Origin: DASUMP01 sp036277635
GTDB lineage: Bacteria; Actinomycetota; Acidimicrobiia; IMCC26256; PALSA-610
Reading direction: 5' to 3'
DNA length: 8,065 bases
Assembly (NCBI GenBank): GCA_036277635.1
Contig: DASUMP010000109.1
Coordinates: forward strand, 1-8,065
Made by a program: the position numbers and the translations under genes. Positions 1 to 6,768 of the stretch are shown here, one piece after another; position 1 is the stretch's first letter, and each line of letters begins with the position of its first letter. The notes under the pieces were generated by a model. It did not search any database. It was not told the DNA's origin and saw only the letters and a program-made list of their open reading frames with translations.

Positions 1-307
1 CGCGGAGCACGCGGTGCTCCAGAAGATGCTCGTGACCGAACCCGAGCGACTCGTGCTGCTCGTGACCACCGAAGCGCAGAAGACGCTGCCGTTCATCGCC
101 GCGTTCCTGATCCCCCACCTCGAGCGCGAGCGCGCCGCGGGTCGGGTGCGCGACGGGCTCGACCTCGAAGCGGCCGCCGACTACCTCGCGCGGGGCATCC
201 TCGCCCTCATCGGCTCACCGGGCCGCTTCGATCTCAGCGACGTCGAGGGCGCGCGCGAGGTCGTGCGCGCCGAGCTGCTCGGCGGCATCCTCGCCCGCCC
301 CCGCTGA
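1..307 (+). CDS. C-terminal part of a probable TetR-family transcriptional regulator (5' end outside window)
   Basis: This is the open 3' end of a gene entering from the left. The frame is open from the first complete codon at base 2 to the TGA at 305-307, giving 101 visible residues, so the GTG at base 14 is unlikely to be the true start. No DNA-binding helix-turn-helix is visible because that part would lie upstream. What remains is all-helical, with charged amphipathic stretches (LIPHLERERAAGRVRDGLD, then LEAAADYLARGILALIGSPGRFDL and a final VVRAELLGGI helix). This resembles the ligand-binding/dimerisation C-terminal domain of actinobacterial TetR regulators. The assignment rests on pattern resemblance only. 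It converges on the importer operon and is not positioned to share its promoter, so a regulatory link to the transporter cannot be assumed. Confidence 0.62.
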   Translation, partial: AEHAVLQKMLVTEPERLVLLVTTEAQKTLPFIAAFLIPHLERERAAGRVRDGLDLEAAADYLARGILALIGSPGRFDLSDVEGAREVVRAELLGGILARPR

Positions 308-373
308 ACCCCGTCGCGTTGGCACAGAACTGCCACCTCGGCGGGTGACAACTGTGCCAACGCGACTCGGGGT
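308..373. terminator. Long palindrome filling the convergent gap; possible bidirectional terminator or REP-like element
   Basis: Bases 313-327 (gtcgcgttggcacag) are the exact reverse complement of 352-366. Allowing a 2-base bulge at 366-367, the pairing extends outward so that 308-313 matches 368-373, giving arms of about 20 bases. The 24-base centre can fold further: 334-337 pairs with 344-347 and 331-332 with 349-350, leaving a six-base loop. The element begins right after the regulator stop (307) and ends five bases before the stop codon of the substrate-binding protein gene (379). Neither side has a T-run, so a classical intrinsic terminator is not seen. A U-less hairpin terminator or a dispersed intergenic palindrome both fit. 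Confidence 0.6.
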
Positions 374-378
374 TGGGG

Positions 379-1755
379 TCAGCCGTTGATGAGCGACTCG
401 GGGGTGTACTCGGCGGTGTTGCCGTCTTCTTCGATCAGGTCGCCGACGTCGGCGAAGAACTGGTCGGCGAGGTTGTACTGGACGAGCGAGAACGTCTCGC
501 CGAGGAACCAGTCGTCGGCCGACGTGGAAACCGTCGCACCCGGCCGCAGGATCCCGACGTCGCTCGCCTCGAACGCACGCGCCGTCTCCATCACCGCGAC
601 GCGGTCGGCAGCGGGCGACTGCTCCAGCAGCTCCACGAGGAGCGCGGCGGCGGTCCAGCCGTACGCGACGATCCCGTTCGTGGGGTCGGCTTCGGACTGG
701 TACTGGGCGACCTTCTCCTTGTAGAGCGCCATCGCCTCGTTGCTGTCGTTGGCGGGGTTCGCGGGGTCGAGCGTCGGGAGCACGGTGAACACGCCGTCGG
801 CGTCGTCGCCCGCGGCTTCCATCAGCGTCTTCGAGGTGCAGGTGCCCGACATGTAGATCATCGGCTCCCACGACGACGCGCCCACGTTGATCAGCGCGTC
901 GGGGCACCCGATGAGCGTGGCACCGACCACGAGCACGTCGGCGTTCGTCGCCGCGAGGCTGGTGATCTGCGACTTCGTGTCGAACAGCTCGACGTTGTAG
1001 GTCTCCTCACCGGCAATCGTGAGGTCGGTGCCCTCGATGAGCGACTTCAGCGTCTCGGAGTACGCGGCGCCGAAGTCGTCGTTGGCCCGCAACACCGCGA
1101 TCGACGCGTCGGGGTCGTTCGCGCTCAGGTAGTCGACGAGCGCCTTCATCTCGAGCGGGTACGGCACGAGCGCGGTGCCGAGCGTCCACGGGTAGTCGGT
1201 GTTGCCCCACGCGGGCGAGCCGGTAGCGGCGAAGAGGTTCGGGACGCACTGGTCGTTCACGAGGTCGCGGATCGCGAGGTTGTTCTTCGTGCCGACGACG
1301 TTGAACAGCGCGAACACCGACTCGTCGTTGATCAGCTCGGTGACCGCGGCCACGGTCTGCTCGGCCTGGTACTCGTCGTCGCGATTGACGAGCTCGATCT
1401 GGTAGGTCTCGCCGGCGATCTCGACGCCGCCGAGCTCCTCGTTCACGTACTCGAAGTACGCCGACTCGCCGCGCAGGATCTCCGCGAACGCCGAGTAGAG
1501 CCCCGACTGCGGCAGCGACGTGCCCAGCTTGATCACGTTGCCCTCGATGCCCGTGGCGGTGTCGCCGGTGCAGTTCGAGGTGTCGATGATCGCCTCGTCG
1601 CCGTTGCCACCGCCGCTCGTGGTGTCGGTGGTCTCGTCGTCGCGGTCACCACCGCCGCACGCAGCGGCGACGAGCGCGAGCACGAGCAGCGCGGCGAGCG
1701 CCCGGAGGCGTCGGCGGGCTGGCCTGGACAGGGATCGGCCACCGGAGTTGCGCAT
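379..1755 (-). CDS. ABC transporter substrate-binding lipoprotein, branched-chain amino acid (HAAT) type
   Basis: This 458-residue extracytoplasmic solute receptor belongs to the type I periplasmic-binding fold (LivJ/LivK-like, Peripla_BP_6). The ATG at 1755 is preceded by a good Shine-Dalgarno site and gives a textbook lipoprotein signal: basic residues 11-18, hydrophobic core 19-32, then VAAAC with Cys33 as the predicted lipidated residue. The -3 position is Ala rather than the preferred Leu. Residues 34-56 form a Gly/Asp/Thr-rich linker. The folded domain starts near 72 (VIKLGTSLPQSG), followed by FNVVGTKNNLAIRD (151-164), ATGSPAWG (177-184) and an inter-lobe region around 220-232. The mature part has four further cysteines (62, 170, 284, 306), enough for two disulfides. 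It is the last gene of the importer operon, 20 bp after livM. Ligand is unknown: relatives bind Leu/Ile/Val, other amino acids, amides, urea or aromatic acids. Confidence 0.93.
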   Translation of the reverse strand: MRNSGGRSLSRPARRRLRALAALLVLALVAAACGGGDRDDETTDTTSGGGNGDEAIIDTSNCTGDTATGIEGNVIKLGTSLPQSGLYSAFAEILRGESAYFEYVNEELGGVEIAGETYQIELVNRDDEYQAEQTVAAVTELINDESVFALFNVVGTKNNLAIRDLVNDQCVPNLFAATGSPAWGNTDYPWTLGTALVPYPLEMKALVDYLSANDPDASIAVLRANDDFGAAYSETLKSLIEGTDLTIAGEETYNVELFDTKSQITSLAATNADVLVVGATLIGCPDALINVGASSWEPMIYMSGTCTSKTLMEAAGDDADGVFTVLPTLDPANPANDSNEAMALYKEKVAQYQSEADPTNGIVAYGWTAAALLVELLEQSPAADRVAVMETARAFEASDVGILRPGATVSTSADDWFLGETFSLVQYNLADQFFADVGDLIEEDGNTAEYTPESLING

Positions 1756-1764
1756 GGGGAGGCG

Positions 1765-1771
1765 TCCTTTC
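1765..1771 (-). promoter_or_regulatory. Shine-Dalgarno site of the substrate-binding protein gene
   Basis: The minus strand reads GAAAGGA nine bases before the ATG at 1755, inside the 20-bp gap after livM. It fixes this ATG as the start, rather than any position in the long open frame that continues upstream across livM. It also gives the receptor its own ribosome entry site, unlike the overlapping upstream genes, which fits the need for more receptor than membrane subunits. Confidence 0.75.
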
Positions 1772-1775
1772 AACT

Positions 1776-2807
1776 TCACGTAGGGACTGGCGGAGCGATC
1801 GGTTCGGCCCGTGACCCGAAGCGGCGGCGCAGCACGGCGACCGCGCGGCGGCTCCCGCCCACGAGCCCGTCGGGGAGAACGTACATCAGCAGGATCAGCG
1901 CGATCCCGAAGATCGCCGGCGACAGCACCGGCTTGTCGGCGATGACCTCGCCGGCCCAGTCGTCGAGGAACACCACGACGAATGCGCCGACGACCGGCCC
2001 GATCACCGTGGCGGTGCCGCCGATCACGACCGCGACGAGGAAGAAGATCGACTGCTGGAACACCTCGACCCGGCCCGCGTTGGCGAGCCCGGTGATCAGC
2101 ACCGAGCACGAGCCCGCGATTCCGGCGTAGAGCGCGCTGATGGCGAACGCGGAGACCTTCACCCGCGCCGCGTCGATCCCGACGGTGGTGGCCGCGGCCT
2201 CGTGGTCGCGCACGGCGAGCAGTGCACGCCCGAAGCGGCCGCGCACGAGGTTCCACAGCAGCACCAGCATCACGACTGCGATCGCGAGCGTGATGTAGTA
2301 CCACCACTGGTCGGGCTCGCTCGCGAAGCTCTCGGCCCACTCGGGCGGCACCGGCCGGTTGCGCGGCTGCACGAGGCTCGTGCCGCCGGTGCCCTTCACG
2401 AACCGCGTCACGAGGTCGGGGAACAGCGTCGCGAGCCCGAGCGTGATGAGCGCGAGGTACATGCCGGAGAGGCGCAGCGCGGGGAAGCCGACGGCGGCGC
2501 CGACGACGAACGTGAGCACCGCGACGACCGGAAGCGTGGCGAAGAAGTTCCAGTCGTGGTCGAACATCAAGATCGCGGTGCCGTACGCGCCGAGCCCGTA
2601 GAACGCGCCGTGTCCGATCGACACCTGCCCGCTGTAGCCGGTGAGCAGGTTGAGGCCGAGCGCGGCGATCGCGATGTAGATCGCCTCGGCGTACAGCTTG
2701 GTCTGCGACTCGCCGTAGTACTGCGGCAGGTACGCGAGCGCGGCGAGGATCAGCACCGCCGCGACGACGGTCATCAGGAGGCGGGGGGTGAACCGGTCGG
2801 TGTTCAC
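1776..2807 (-). CDS. livM: Branched-chain amino acid-type ABC transporter permease LivM
   Basis: This 343-residue polytopic inner-membrane subunit is one half of the transport channel. It has about eight to ten hydrophobic segments. The family hallmark GLNLLTGYSGQVSIGHGAFYG lies at residues 51-71, and the cytoplasmic loop that docks onto the ATPase reads RALLAVRDHEAAATTVGID (194-212). GGTATVIGPVVGA (263-275) and the closing MYVLPDGLVGG (308-318) are also typical. Residues 148-169 form a hydrophilic, proline- and tryptophan-containing loop, and the last 25 residues are a basic/proline tail. The GTG at 2807 is chosen because it overlaps the livH stop as GTGA, a coupling arrangement, and gives normal family length; the open frame upstream of it is a shadow across livH. 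The partner is LivH. Substrate is unspecified beyond the HAAT class. Confidence 0.95.
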   Translation of the reverse strand: MNTDRFTPRLLMTVVAAVLILAALAYLPQYYGESQTKLYAEAIYIAIAALGLNLLTGYSGQVSIGHGAFYGLGAYGTAILMFDHDWNFFATLPVVAVLTFVVGAAVGFPALRLSGMYLALITLGLATLFPDLVTRFVKGTGGTSLVQPRNRPVPPEWAESFASEPDQWWYYITLAIAVVMLVLLWNLVRGRFGRALLAVRDHEAAATTVGIDAARVKVSAFAISALYAGIAGSCSVLITGLANAGRVEVFQQSIFFLVAVVIGGTATVIGPVVGAFVVVFLDDWAGEVIADKPVLSPAIFGIALILLMYVLPDGLVGGSRRAVAVLRRRFGSRAEPIAPPVPT

Positions 2808-3685
2808 ACGCGCTCCACGACGTGACGGCCGAACAGCCCCGATGGCCGGAACAGCAGCACGAGGCCGATGAGCGCGAACGGCACGACGAGCTCGATGTCG
2901 TTCAGCGGGTCGATGTACTGGATCGTGAGCGCTTGCGCGACGCCGATCGTGATGCCGCCGACGACCGCGCCGAGCGGGCTGTCGAAGCCGCCGAGGGCAG
3001 CGCCCGCGAAGGAGTAGACGAGCACGGCCTGCAGCGACGCGGCGGTGAGCGCGGGGGTGGTGGGCACGACCATCGCGCCGGCGAGCGCGCCGAGCGCGGC
3101 CGACAGACCCCAGCCCAGCGCGAGCATCGAACCGACCGAGATGCCGACGAGCTTGCTCGACTCCGCGTTCGACGACACCGCCCGGAACGCGAGCCCGAGC
3201 TTGGTGCGCTGCAACAGCCAGTAGAGGAGTAGGCACTCCGCGGCGAGCACGACCATCAACCCGACGGTCTGGGCGGTGATGCGGATGCCGCCGACGTCCC
3301 AGCTGCTGTCGGGGAAGGCGCTCGGCAGCACCTTGCTCTCGGTGCCGAAGATGAGCTGGCTGATCGAGTTGAACGCGAGGAACAGCCCGAGCGTGACGAT
3401 CACGGCGACGAGCGGCGAGCCACCCTCGACGGGACGGATGACGACGCGCTCGATGACGACGCCCATGATGAAGGCGAGCGCCATGGAGATCAGGATCGAG
3501 GCGACGACGGGCAGGCCCCAGTCGGTGAGCTGCCAGGTGACGTAGGTCGAGAACAGCGCCATCTCGCCCTGCGCGAAGTTCAAGAAGCCGGTCGTGCGGA
3601 AGATCAGGACGAGCGCCAGCGCGAGCGACGCGTACACGACCCCGTTGCCGATCCCGTTCAGCAGCTGGGAGAGGAACAGGTCCAT
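2804..3685 (-). CDS. livH: Branched-chain amino acid-type ABC transporter permease LivH
   Basis: This 293-residue integral membrane permease pairs with LivM. The length and residue pattern are standard for LivH: an N-terminal segment ending in GFLNFAQGEMALF (33-45), the loop ERVVIRPV (79-86), the ATPase-contact loop RAVSSNAESSKLVGI (168-182), the late segment LGGFDSPLGAVVGG (231-244) and the C-terminal FRPSGLFG (279-286). Hydrophobic stretches are spread through the whole chain, consistent with about eight membrane spans. The ATG follows the livF TGA directly (TGAATG), so ribosomes can restart without a separate binding site. The 3' end overlaps the livM GTG by four bases. Confidence 0.96.
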   Translation of the reverse strand: MDLFLSQLLNGIGNGVVYASLALALVLIFRTTGFLNFAQGEMALFSTYVTWQLTDWGLPVVASILISMALAFIMGVVIERVVIRPVEGGSPLVAVIVTLGLFLAFNSISQLIFGTESKVLPSAFPDSSWDVGGIRITAQTVGLMVVLAAECLLLYWLLQRTKLGLAFRAVSSNAESSKLVGISVGSMLALGWGLSAALGALAGAMVVPTTPALTAASLQAVLVYSFAGAALGGFDSPLGAVVGGITIGVAQALTIQYIDPLNDIELVVPFALIGLVLLFRPSGLFGRHVVERV

Positions 3686-4393
3686 TCAGACCCCCAAGTA
3701 CGCGCGGCGCACTTCGTCGTTCTCTTGGAGCTCGGTGCCGGTGCCGGTGGCGACGATCTCGCCGGTCTCGAGGACGTAGCCGCGCGACGCGATGCTGAGC
3801 GCGAGCATTGCGTTCTGCTCGACGATCAGCAGCGCCACGCCGAGCTCGCGGTTCAGCTCGGCGAGCTGCGCGAACAGACCCTGCGTGATGATCGGCGCGA
3901 GCCCGAGCGACGGCTCGTCGAGCAGCACGAGGCGCGGGCGCGCCATCATCGCCCGCGCGATCGCGAGCATCTGCTGCTCGCCGCCGCTCATGCTCCCGGC
4001 GTTCTGGTCGGAGCGGTCGCGCAGGCGCGGGAACACGTCGAACCACCGGTCGATGTCGGCGTCGACTTCCTTGTCGCGGCGCGCGTACGCGCCGAGGCGG
4101 AGGTTCTCCTCGACCGTGAGCTCGGTGAACGTGCCGCGACCTTGGGGCACGTGGGCGATGCCGAGGCGGGCGATGGCGGACGGCGCGCGGTTCACGAGCG
4201 ACTGCCCGTCGAAGGTGGCGGAGCCCTTGCAGTGCAGCATCCCCGACAGCGCCCGCAGCGTGGTGGTCTTGCCCGCGCCGTTCGCGCCGAGCACCACCAC
4301 CGCTTCGCCGGCGTCGACGGTGAAGTCGATGCCGTGCAGCACCTGCACCGGGCCGTAGCCGGCGACGAGCCCGCTGACGTCGAGGAGCGTCAT
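3686..4393 (-). CDS. livF: Branched-chain amino acid-type ABC transporter ATPase LivF
   Basis: This 235-residue cytoplasmic ATPase energises the importer together with LivG. Walker A is GANGAGKT (36-43, Lys42), the Q-loop Gln is at 84 within HVPQGRGTF, the signature is MSGGEQQ (135-141), and Walker B is LVLLDE (155-160) with catalytic Glu160. The segment after the D-loop reads LLIVEQN (188-194), so the usual switch histidine is replaced by Gln193. This VEQN sequence is normal for LivF and implies division of labour with LivG, which has the histidine. The C-terminus (GYVLETGEIVATG, 205-217) is also LivF-typical. Its ATG overlaps the livG stop by four bases (ATGA). Confidence 0.96.
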   Translation of the reverse strand: MTLLDVSGLVAGYGPVQVLHGIDFTVDAGEAVVVLGANGAGKTTTLRALSGMLHCKGSATFDGQSLVNRAPSAIARLGIAHVPQGRGTFTELTVEENLRLGAYARRDKEVDADIDRWFDVFPRLRDRSDQNAGSMSGGEQQMLAIARAMMARPRLVLLDEPSLGLAPIITQGLFAQLAELNRELGVALLIVEQNAMLALSIASRGYVLETGEIVATGTGTELQENDEVRRAYLGV

Positions 4394-5154
4394 GCCGGGG
4401 TCCCCAGGTAGGCCTCGATGACGCGCGGGTTGCGCGCGATGTCGGCGGGCACGCCTTCAGCGATCTTGCTGCCGAAGTCGAGCACGACGACGTGGTCGGA
4501 GATGCCCATCACCATCGACATGTGGTGCTCGACGAGCAGCACGGTGAGGTCGAACTCGTCGCGGATCGCGCTGATCGTGCCGCCGAGCTCGTCGACCTCG
4601 GAGTGGGTGAGGCCGGCGGCGGGCTCGTCGAGCATGAGCAAGCGCGGCCGCGCCGCGAGGGCGCGGGCGATCTCGATGCGCTTCAGCGTGCCGTACGGGA
4701 GCCCGGCGGCCGGCCGATCAGCGAGGTGCGCGAGCCCGAGCCGCGCGAGGAGCGCCCGCCCTTGCTCGGCGCGCGCCCGTTCGTCGCGCGCGACGCCCGG
4801 CCACGCGAGCGCTTCGCGCACGGCTCCGGCGCCGCCGGAGCGGTAGCCGCCCACCATGACGTTCTGGAGCACGGTGAGCGTGGGGAACAGCGCGAGGTTC
4901 TGGAAGCTGCGAGTGATGCCGAGGCTCGCGATCTTGTGCGGCGGCAGGTCGAGGAGGTTGGTGCCGTCGAAGATGACGCGGCCGTTGCGCGGCTCGTAGA
5001 GCCGGCTCAACACGTTGAACAGCGTGGTCTTGCCGGCGCCGTTCGGCCCGATGAGCGCACAGATCTGGCCAGTGTCGATCGAGAACGTGAGGTCGTCGAG
5101 CGCGACGACGCCGCCGAACTCGACTCGGATGTCTTCGACCTCGAGCAACGGCAC
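4390..5154 (-). CDS. livG: Branched-chain amino acid-type ABC transporter ATPase LivG
   Basis: This 254-residue cytoplasmic ATPase is the first gene of the importer operon. Walker A is GPNGAGKT (36-43, Lys42), the Q-loop lies in TRSFQNLALF (Gln85), Walker B is LLMLDE (172-177, Glu177), and the switch histidine is His210 in LLVEHHMSMVMGISD. The signature is the LivG variant LPYGTLKRIEIARAL (152-166) instead of LSGGQ. The C-terminal IAEGVPADIARNPRVIEAYLG is diagnostic of LivG. The start is a GTG at 5154, supported by a strong Shine-Dalgarno site seven bases upstream. An 86-bp gap separates it from bioY, so it may have its own promoter or be read through from bioY. Confidence 0.96.
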   Translation of the reverse strand: MPLLEVEDIRVEFGGVVALDDLTFSIDTGQICALIGPNGAGKTTLFNVLSRLYEPRNGRVIFDGTNLLDLPPHKIASLGITRSFQNLALFPTLTVLQNVMVGGYRSGGAGAVREALAWPGVARDERARAEQGRALLARLGLAHLADRPAAGLPYGTLKRIEIARALAARPRLLMLDEPAAGLTHSEVDELGGTISAIRDEFDLTVLLVEHHMSMVMGISDHVVVLDFGSKIAEGVPADIARNPRVIEAYLGTPA

Positions 5155-5161
5155 GCGGCGG

Positions 5162-5169
5162 CTCCCCCC
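5162..5169 (-). promoter_or_regulatory. Shine-Dalgarno site of livG
   Basis: The minus strand reads GGGGGGAG seven bases before the GTG at 5154. It supports that GTG as the start. Within the rest of the 86-bp gap (5155-5240) the only A/T-containing hexamer resembling a -10 box is TAGCGT at 5188-5193, and no matching -35 was found, so a promoter is not called. Confidence 0.65.
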
Positions 5170-5240
5170 GGACCCGTGGCTGGGCGCACGCTACACGCGC
5201 GCACCGCCTCGCGGGCGGCCGTCGCGACCGCGCTCCGTGG

Positions 5241-5849
5241 TCAGTCGCGCGATGCGAACTTCCAGGCGATCGGCGTGAGCAGCCCGGCGAGCAGCAGCTT
5301 CACGGCGTCGCCCACCACGAAGGGCGTGAGCCCGAGCGCGATCGCGTTGGGGTCGCCGTCGGCGAGCGGGATGTTGAGGTCGTGCATCAACCAGGTCACG
5401 CCGCACGTGTAGATGACCGCGGTCCCGGCGAGCATCGCGGGGATCGACGTGGCGAGGTTGCGGTCCTGGCCCCGCTGCGCGAGCGCGCCGACCGCGGCGG
5501 CCGCGAGCACGAAGCCGACGAAGTAGCCGAACGTGGCACCGGTCGCGACCTCCCAGCCCTTGTCGCCGCCCGAGTAGAACGGCAAGAAGAGCCCGAGCAC
5601 CCAGTAGAGCGCCTGACTCGACGCGCCCGCCCGCCAACCGAGCGTCGTGCCCGCGAGGAGGACCGCGAAGGTCTGACCTGAGATCGGCACCGGCGTCCAG
5701 GAGAGCTTGATCTCGATCTGCGCGGCCGCGGCGGTGAGGAGCGCGAAGGCGACCACGAGCGCGGCGGTGCGCACCAGCGGGTGCACCCTGGTGCGCGGCA
5801 GCACGTCGGCGAGCACGACGGGGCGACGGGCGACGGCGACGGACGACAT
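5241..5849 (-). CDS. bioY: Biotin transporter BioY (ECF S component)
   Basis: This 202-residue membrane protein binds biotin and brings it across the cytoplasmic membrane, normally with an ECF module (ATPases plus EcfT). After a 25-residue polar N-terminus it has about six hydrophobic segments. BioY hallmarks are TPVPISGQTFAVLLAG (52-67), GATFGYFVGF (104-113), and PFVVGDAVKLLLA (176-188) with the conserved Asp181 and Lys184. Length is normal for the family. The ATG at 5849 has GGAGG six bases upstream. No EcfA/EcfT (BioM/BioN) genes and no biotin synthesis genes are in view, so it is a solitary BioY that either works alone or shares an ECF module encoded elsewhere. It lies 77 bp after dapB and 86 bp before livG on the same strand. 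Confidence 0.93.
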   Translation of the reverse strand: MSSVAVARRPVVLADVLPRTRVHPLVRTAALVVAFALLTAAAAQIEIKLSWTPVPISGQTFAVLLAGTTLGWRAGASSQALYWVLGLFLPFYSGGDKGWEVATGATFGYFVGFVLAAAAVGALAQRGQDRNLATSIPAMLAGTAVIYTCGVTWLMHDLNIPLADGDPNAIALGLTPFVVGDAVKLLLAGLLTPIAWKFASRD

Positions 5850-5855
5850 CGGGAA

Positions 5856-5860
5856 CCTCC
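5856..5860 (-). promoter_or_regulatory. Shine-Dalgarno site of bioY
   Basis: The minus strand reads GGAGG six bases before the ATG at 5849, an ideal spacing. It decides this start for bioY. Confidence 0.75.
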
Positions 5861-5900
5861 GGGAGCGGATCGCGGCGCGGCGGGAGCCGGCCAGCGGCGA

Positions 5901-5930
5901 AGACTAGGCGGCGCGCGCCGGCGCGGTCAC
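5901..5930 (-). promoter_or_regulatory. Weak candidate promoter for bioY
   Basis: On the minus strand GTGACC (5930-5925, four of six matches to the -35 consensus) is followed after 18 bases by TAGTCT (5906-5901, fitting TANNNT). The -35 overlaps the dapB stop codon. A start near 5894 would leave a leader of about 45 bases containing the GGAGG site. The spacer is almost pure G/C (an inverted repeat of gcgccggcgc type), and in DNA this GC-rich such matches can arise by chance. No recognised biotin-repressor operator was seen. Confidence 0.28.
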
Positions 5931-6715
5931 AGTCCGAGGATGCGTTCGAGCCCCACGGTGAGGCCCGGCAGCTCGGCGACCTTGGCTGCCGCGAGCAGCA
6001 CGCCGGGCATGAACGACGAGCGGTCGTAGGTGTCGTGGCGGATGCTGAGCGTCTGGCCGGTCGTGCCGAACAGCACCTCTTGGTGGGCGACCATCCCCCG
6101 CACCCGCAGCGAGTGCACCGGGATCCCGTCGACCCGCCCGCCCCGCGCACCCTCGGCGACGACGGCGCGCGTGGGGTCGTCGCCCCAATCTTTCGACGCC
6201 GCCGCGATGCGACGTGCGGTCGACACCGCAGTGCCCGACGGCGCGTCGACCTTCTCGTCGTGGTGCAGCTCGACCACCTCGACGGTCTCGAAGTAGGGCG
6301 CGGCGAGCTCGGCGAAACGCATCATCAGCACCGCGCCGATCGCGAAGTTCGGCACGATCACCGCGTTGGCGGCGGCGTCGGCGAAGCGCGCGCCGAGCGC
6401 TTCGAGCTCCTCTTCCGAGAAGCCGGTGGTGCCGACGACCGCGTGCACGCCGTGGTCGGCGCACCATGCGAGGTTCTCGCGCGCGGCGTCGATGACGGTG
6501 AAGTCGATCGCGACGTCGGCGCGCGCGTCGAGCAGCGCTTGCGGCCGGGCCGCGACCTGCAAGCCGGTGCCGTGCATCCCGAGCTGGTCGAGGTCGATGC
6601 CCGCGTGGTGCGGGTCGACCGCGGCGACGAGCTCCATGCCGGGTGCGTCGACGACGGCCCGACAGACGGTGCACCCCATCCGGCCACCGGCACCGAACAC
6701 GCCGACCCTGATCAT
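5927..6715 (-). CDS. dapB: 4-hydroxy-tetrahydrodipicolinate reductase
   Basis: This cytoplasmic NAD(P)H-dependent enzyme reduces hydroxy-tetrahydrodipicolinate to tetrahydrodipicolinate in the diaminopimelate/lysine pathway. The preferred ATG at 6715 gives 262 residues beginning MIRVGVFGAGGRMG, so the nucleotide-binding GxGGRMG loop (8-14) sits at the very N-terminus as usual. Other hallmarks are DFTV (71-74), VVGTTG (93-98), PNFAIGAV (122-129), the catalytic segment ELHHDEKVDAPSGTA (149-163; His151 and Lys155 correspond to the acid/base residues of the E. coli enzyme) and the C-terminal HDTYDRSSFMPGVLLA (227-242). An in-frame ATG at 6775 would add 20 residues, rich in Asp-Pro and encoded by tandem repeats; it lacks a well-spaced ribosome site and is disfavoured. 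The Shine-Dalgarno site before 6715 is also weak. Confidence 0.95.
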   Translation of the reverse strand: MIRVGVFGAGGRMGCTVCRAVVDAPGMELVAAVDPHHAGIDLDQLGMHGTGLQVAARPQALLDARADVAIDFTVIDAARENLAWCADHGVHAVVGTTGFSEEELEALGARFADAAANAVIVPNFAIGAVLMMRFAELAAPYFETVEVVELHHDEKVDAPSGTAVSTARRIAAASKDWGDDPTRAVVAEGARGGRVDGIPVHSLRVRGMVAHQEVLFGTTGQTLSIRHDTYDRSSFMPGVLLAAAKVAELPGLTVGLERILGL

Positions 6716-6768
6716 CGGTCCGTCTCGGATCTTCGGATCGATCTTCGGATCATCGGCCCTCGGATCAT
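6712..6768 (-). other. Possible 18-residue upstream ORF coupled to dapB
   Basis: From the ATG at 6768 the minus strand reads MIRGPMIRRSIRRSETDR and then TGA at 6714-6712. That stop overlaps the dapB ATG as ATGA, the same coupling junction used inside the importer operon. A second in-frame ATG at 6753 would give 13 residues and has GAGG four bases upstream. Six of the 18 residues are Arg and none is Lys, so lysine attenuation is not suggested. The peptide comes from the repeat tract, so its coding value is uncertain. It competes with the in-frame dapB extension as an explanation for the upstream ATGs. Confidence 0.25.

Noticed and set aside
373..2130. A 585-codon open frame on the plus strand, antisense to the receptor and livM
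   Set aside because: It is rich in Arg, Val, Glu and His with no recognisable domain, and it mirrors the codon phase of the real minus-strand genes. Long antisense frames are expected in DNA of this GC content.
1756..2340. Apparent N-terminal extension of the substrate-binding protein across livM
   Set aside because: It would bury the lipoprotein signal peptide inside the protein and ignores the Shine-Dalgarno site at 1765-1771.
2808..4046. Apparent 413-residue N-terminal extension of livM in the open frame across livH and livF
   Set aside because: The extension is Arg/Ala-rich without domain content and overlaps two certain genes. The GTG at 2807 gives a normal LivM and a GTGA junction.
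5850..5926. A biotin operator or riboswitch in the bioY leader
   Set aside because: No palindrome resembling known BirA, BioQ or BioR sites was found, and no established biotin riboswitch class is available to match. The inverted repeats seen are plain G/C runs.
5191..6674. Minus-strand shadow frames (5191-6150 and 5904-6674) over bioY and dapB
   Set aside because: Both are composed almost wholly of Arg, Ala and Gly, lack motifs, and contradict the clear BioY and DapB reading frames.
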